From Flavobacteriaceae bacterium (GTDB lineage Bacteria > Bacteroidota > Bacteroidia > Flavobacteriales > Flavobacteriaceae): a stretch of 64,000 nucleotides of DNA. The stretch spans positions 12,326 to 76,325 of the forward strand of contig PBJR01000011.1 in NCBI GenBank assembly GCA_002721175.1, in the 5' to 3' direction. The notes below the pieces were generated by a model. That model did no database searches, was not told the origin of the DNA, and saw only the letters and a list, made by a program, of their open reading frames with translations. Shown piece by piece: positions 60,471 through 64,000 of the stretch. Both the position numbers and the translations under genes were made by a program. Within the stretch, counting starts at the first letter, position 1. Each line of letters begins with the position of its first letter.

Positions 60471-61733
60471 TTATTTTATTGAGTCTAATTGTTGTTTCAA
60501 TGGTTTTATAAAGTTAAGAAAATCAGGCTTATAATCGCCTGAAAGTTCTTTAGCATCTGGAAGTTTTTGTCGGAAAGGGTCTACTTGGCGACCATTTTTC
60601 CAAAATCTATAGCAAACATGAGGACCACTTGTATTACCTGTCATTCCAACTTTACCGATTACATCCCCTTGCTTCACATAGTCTCCAACTTTAACCATCC
60701 GCTTGCTCATGTGCAAATACTGAGTTGAATAAGTAGAATTGTGCCTGATCTTGACGAATTTGCCATTACCTCCCCTTTGAGTAGATTCAACAACTGTCCC
60801 GCTAGCTGTAGCTAGTATAGGGGTTCCGACTGAAGCAGCAAAATCAGTTCCCTTGTGAGGACGAACGACATTACCATAATAAGCGATACGTCGCTTTAGA
60901 TTAAATCTGGAAGTAATTCGGCTAAATTTAATAGGGCTTTTTAAAAATGCTTTTCTTAAACTTTTACCATTATAGTCATAATAATCGGTTTGATTTTTAG
61001 AATCTGGTGTTATATAATTAAATGCATAAATTGATTCTCCTTTGTGTTTAAAGTAAGCAGCGTCAATACTTTCGATACCTGCATTTACGTTGCCATCAAC
61101 AAATCTTTGTTTGTAGATAACCTTAAAAATATCACCCTTTTGAATTCTAAAAAAATCAATTGTCCATGCGTATATATCATCTGACATATCATATATAAGC
61201 TCAATGGGTAGGCCCTGTTTTTCCATTGTTTCAGACAGGGAACTTTCAATAAATCCAATAGCTGTTTTCTCTACTATTATAAAAGGTTTTTTTTCTTCAA
61301 AAATTTTGATAGAATCACAAAATTCAATAACTAAATAGTCAATTTTATTTTGCTCATAAATAAAACATAGTGGTTCGTCAGTACCATCTTTGGAAATTAA
61401 TATTGTGTAAGGTTTGCCTACTTTCAAACGACTTACGTCAAAAACCTCTTTAGTACTCTCCGCAATTTGATAAATTTTTGAATACGGTAAATTATTTTTT
61501 TGTAAAATTCCCCCAAAACTGTCGCCCAGCCGAACCGTATCATTTACAACAAAATAATTGTCGAGGTTGTATCCATATTTTTGATTTTCCTCTAATTTTT
61601 GAGATTCAATAACAATCGTTTCTTCATCCTTTTCTGGCTTAAAATTCTTGCTGAAAAAAAGTAAAAGAACTATTAGTAGCCCGGCAATTAAAAATTTATT
61701 GTTTAATACAAATTGGTTAATTTTCAACTTCAT
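60471..61733 (-). CDS. M23 family metallopeptidase
   Basis: N-terminal TM; RPHKGTDFAASVGTPILATASGTVV ... YLHMSKRMVKVGDYVKQGDVIGKVGMTGNTSGPHVCYRFW. Confidence 0.94.
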   Translation of the reverse strand: MKLKINQFVLNNKFLIAGLLIVLLLFFSKNFKPEKDEETIVIESQKLEENQKYGYNLDNYFVVNDTVRLGDSFGGILQKNNLPYSKIYQIAESTKEVFDVSRLKVGKPYTILISKDGTDEPLCFIYEQNKIDYLVIEFCDSIKIFEEKKPFIIVEKTAIGFIESSLSETMEKQGLPIELIYDMSDDIYAWTIDFFRIQKGDIFKVIYKQRFVDGNVNAGIESIDAAYFKHKGESIYAFNYITPDSKNQTDYYDYNGKSLRKAFLKSPIKFSRITSRFNLKRRIAYYGNVVRPHKGTDFAASVGTPILATASGTVVESTQRGGNGKFVKIRHNSTYSTQYLHMSKRMVKVGDYVKQGDVIGKVGMTGNTSGPHVCYRFWKNGRQVDPFRQKLPDAKELSGDYKPDFLNFIKPLKQQLDSIK

Positions 61734-62655
61734 GCCCCCAGTTATCTTTTTCTTTAGAGCTCCAAAGTTCTGGGAAAAAAATTCTTTTTTGATACTTCGG
61801 ATGCATATATTTTTGCCAATTACTACCTCCCGTTCCTTCTATCTCATTATTGGAATTAGATGAAATATAATGCTTTGCAGCATTATAATGACCTTTTACC
61901 CATTTTATATTAACAGTATAATCATAATGCCGCATAGCTTTTATTAAGCTTTTATTTTTTCGTTTCAAGCTTGGAAGATCTTTAAAACGAGACCATAGGT
62001 TCTTAGTGTTGTAAACCTTCATAAAGGTAATGAATTCTTCTTTGTATTCTGACTCAAAACTTGTAAGTAAAATTGATTTATTATTGGTTTTATAGTCTTT
62101 ACCAGCTGCTTGCCAATAAAGGTGCTCAAGTGCATGCTCAAAGGGAGTGTCCCTGTCAATAGTTTTTCTGTAGCGAGGGTCTATTAGGTTAATTAGTTCA
62201 GTTGATGCGAATTCAATCTTTCTATATTGGGCGCTTTGAAATCCGCTTCCTGGTGCCAAAGCATGTCTGAATTTATTGTATTGAGCGACATCCATACCCT
62301 CCTGCATAATAATAAAGGAAGAGGTTAGCATATCAAAGTAGCGACTAATTCTCATAAGCTTCTCTTCAAAAAATGAGACTTTCAAAATAGTTTCTTCAGC
62401 AACCTGTTGTAATTCCCATAAAATCATTTTAAAAATTAATTCATTTATTTGATGATAAACAATAAAAACCATCTCATCTTTGTAATTAGTCTTTTGGATT
62501 TGCAATCCAAGTAGAGAATTTAACTGAATGTAGTCCCAATAAGTTATTGGTTTAGTGTGAAGGAGCCCTTCTAAGTGGTTGTTCTTGTCTAAGCCTAATG
62601 AGTTACACTTCTCATCAATTTTTTTGATAATTTCTTTTGTTGAATCACTTTTCAT
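61717..62655 (-). CDS. Tryptophan 2,3-dioxygenase family protein
   Basis: YWDYIQLNSLLGLQ, YHQINELIFKMILWEL, FRHALAPGSGFQSAQYRKIE, GTGGSNWQKYM; overlaps the M23 gene by 17 bp. Confidence 0.88.
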   Translation of the reverse strand: MKSDSTKEIIKKIDEKCNSLGLDKNNHLEGLLHTKPITYWDYIQLNSLLGLQIQKTNYKDEMVFIVYHQINELIFKMILWELQQVAEETILKVSFFEEKLMRISRYFDMLTSSFIIMQEGMDVAQYNKFRHALAPGSGFQSAQYRKIEFASTELINLIDPRYRKTIDRDTPFEHALEHLYWQAAGKDYKTNNKSILLTSFESEYKEEFITFMKVYNTKNLWSRFKDLPSLKRKNKSLIKAMRHYDYTVNIKWVKGHYNAAKHYISSNSNNEIEGTGGSNWQKYMHPKYQKRIFFPELWSSKEKDNWGHEVEN

Positions 62656-62665
62656 TTAATTTAAT

Positions 62666-63439
62666 TTATTGAATTTCAAGTTGGTGCTTTAATCCTTTAT
62701 AGGAATCAAGATCAGCTATTAATGAACCAACTCGCAAATCAGCTTTAATTTTTAATGGAACCTTGTTCCTGTCCGCACTAATCCACAAAGTCAGACTTTC
62801 TTCCTCTTTAAAAACACGATCCGCAACAACATAGGGCCTAAACTTTAAACATTTTATATATCCAAATTTGGTCTTGATTTTATCATGTCCCAAAAACTTA
62901 AGTTTAAAATTATAAATCTCATAATCAAAAAACATTTTTAGTTCAATAGAGCTTCCGACTTCAATATTATTTGTGTCATAATAATTCCTTAAATAATAAT
63001 AGGATGATAACATGTCTTGAATATCTGATTGTATAGATGAACTTTTTTTAACCCCAGTTTTGAGGTCGTCAACATGAGCAAGATTCTTTTCATAATCAAA
63101 ATAAATAATACGATTTTTAATATGACCACCTTCGTAAATCTTTCGAATAAACTTGTATGGTTTTAATGACTGCTTATCAAAATAACTTTCATACCTGTCG
63201 TTTACTTTAAAAAAAAACTTTATAGCGCCTGTGGTCCAACCTTTCCCAATTACATGATAAACTGGATTGTTTTTGTATGTAGAATTTTTTACTTCCAGAG
63301 TTGAATAGCCTGCTTTAAACCAACCACTGTAACTAAGTTTAAACTTTAGCCACTCGCCTGCCTTAAACGACGATTCCTCTTGAGGATAAGAAATATTAAA
63401 AATTATTACAACAATTAGACAAGCTAAGTAATGTCTCAT
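62666..63439 (-). CDS. DUF3108-domain protein
   Basis: Signal peptide; 'FKAGEWLKFKLSYSGWFKAGYSTLEV', 'PLKIKADLRVGSLIADLDSYKGL'. Confidence 0.82.
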   Translation of the reverse strand: MRHYLACLIVVIIFNISYPQEESSFKAGEWLKFKLSYSGWFKAGYSTLEVKNSTYKNNPVYHVIGKGWTTGAIKFFFKVNDRYESYFDKQSLKPYKFIRKIYEGGHIKNRIIYFDYEKNLAHVDDLKTGVKKSSSIQSDIQDMLSSYYYLRNYYDTNNIEVGSSIELKMFFDYEIYNFKLKFLGHDKIKTKFGYIKCLKFRPYVVADRVFKEEESLTLWISADRNKVPLKIKADLRVGSLIADLDSYKGLKHQLEIQ

Positions 63440-63531
63440 TAAAATTTAAATATAAACCTTAACAAATTTGCAATTATTATTTTAAAAGAAAAACTTGTTT
63501 AATCTAATTTTTAAATTGAAACCGTGTTTAC

Positions 63532-64000
63532 TTAAAACCAATAACCTAAATTTATAAAAAATCCGTTAAAATTATTTTTTACAGACCAATGATATTTTAG
63601 CTCTATTGGACCAAAAAGTGTTTCCAAACCATATCCGAGTGAATATCCATTGTATGTTGGTATCTTCAACCAATCTCCACTTAGAAAAATATTATTGCCT
63701 ATGTTAGAGAAATTACCGCTAAAGTTCAAATGATGTCGCTTTGTAAATTCATAGTCTGCCACGAAATTAGCTTTAATAAAACTATTCCCTGAGAGGCTAA
63801 AAAAATCATAGCCAAATAAATTGAAATAATTATTTGGTGAATTGTGTGAATAGCCACCAAGTCCAAAGTTTAAACTCGTTATATTATCATTACCTATTCT
63901 AAAGCCACTATCTAAGCCAATTAGAAAAGAAATATTCCTCTTAAATGAAAAAGCTTTTGATAAATTAGTTCTTATATTAAAAAATTGGCTGAAATCATCA
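63532..64000 (-). CDS. C-terminal fragment of an outer-membrane beta-barrel protein (patatin-like/BamA-type C-terminus), running off the window
   Basis: The frame stays open through 64000: RIGNDNITSLNFGLGGYSHNSPNNYFNLFGYDFFSLSGNSFIKANFVADYEF... upstream of the listed 76-aa ORF; terminal aromatic (NLGYWF). Confidence 0.7.
   Translation of the reverse strand, partial: DDFSQFFNIRTNLSKAFSFKRNISFLIGLDSGFRIGNDNITSLNFGLGGYSHNSPNNYFNLFGYDFFSLSGNSFIKANFVADYEFTKRHHLNFSGNFSNIGNNIFLSGDWLKIPTYNGYSLGYGLETLFGPIELKYHWSVKNNFNGFFINLGYWF

Noticed and set aside
1-64000. Search for tRNA/rRNA genes, transposases, integrases, phage genes, toxin-antitoxin or defence systems
   Set aside because: None recognised; intergenic gaps are short and AT-rich, and the large ORFs have ordinary explanations.

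Overview
A 64 kb, AT-rich window from a Bacteroidota chromosome, most likely a streamlined marine Flavobacteriia. The basis is gldB/C/D/E, type IX secretion (T9SS) type-B C-terminal domains, PorP/SprF, TAnnTTTG promoters and the absence of obvious Shine-Dalgarno sites. Content is mostly core genome: purH; mreBCD-mrdA-rodA; gldC/gldB; nadE, an atypical response regulator and dnaG; polyprenyl synthase; leuACDB; rng; HU; mutY-ssb-gldE-gldD; thiL; a full SUF operon with DUF59 and DUF2480 genes; hflX; an adhesin-PorP/SprF-OmpA cassette; a TonB receptor/DUF5689/secreted nuclease-like cluster; pgi; M23 peptidase; a tryptophan 2,3-dioxygenase-like gene; DUF3108; and a truncated outer-membrane barrel gene at the right edge. 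No CRISPR array, rRNA, tRNA, prophage or transposase was seen. Main points for a second look: (1) an unlisted 29-aa extremely basic ORF between HU and rng, a ribosomal-protein candidate; (2) a response regulator whose phospho-acceptor Asp is Thr; (3) a DnaG lacking all four zinc ligands; (4) a LeuA without the C-terminal regulatory domain; (5) a possible phosphodiester-scavenging locus (TonB receptor + DUF5689 lipoprotein + divergent secreted EEP nuclease-like protein); (6) promoter motifs implying near-leaderless mRNAs and corrected starts. All calls come from reading the sequence; no database search was run.
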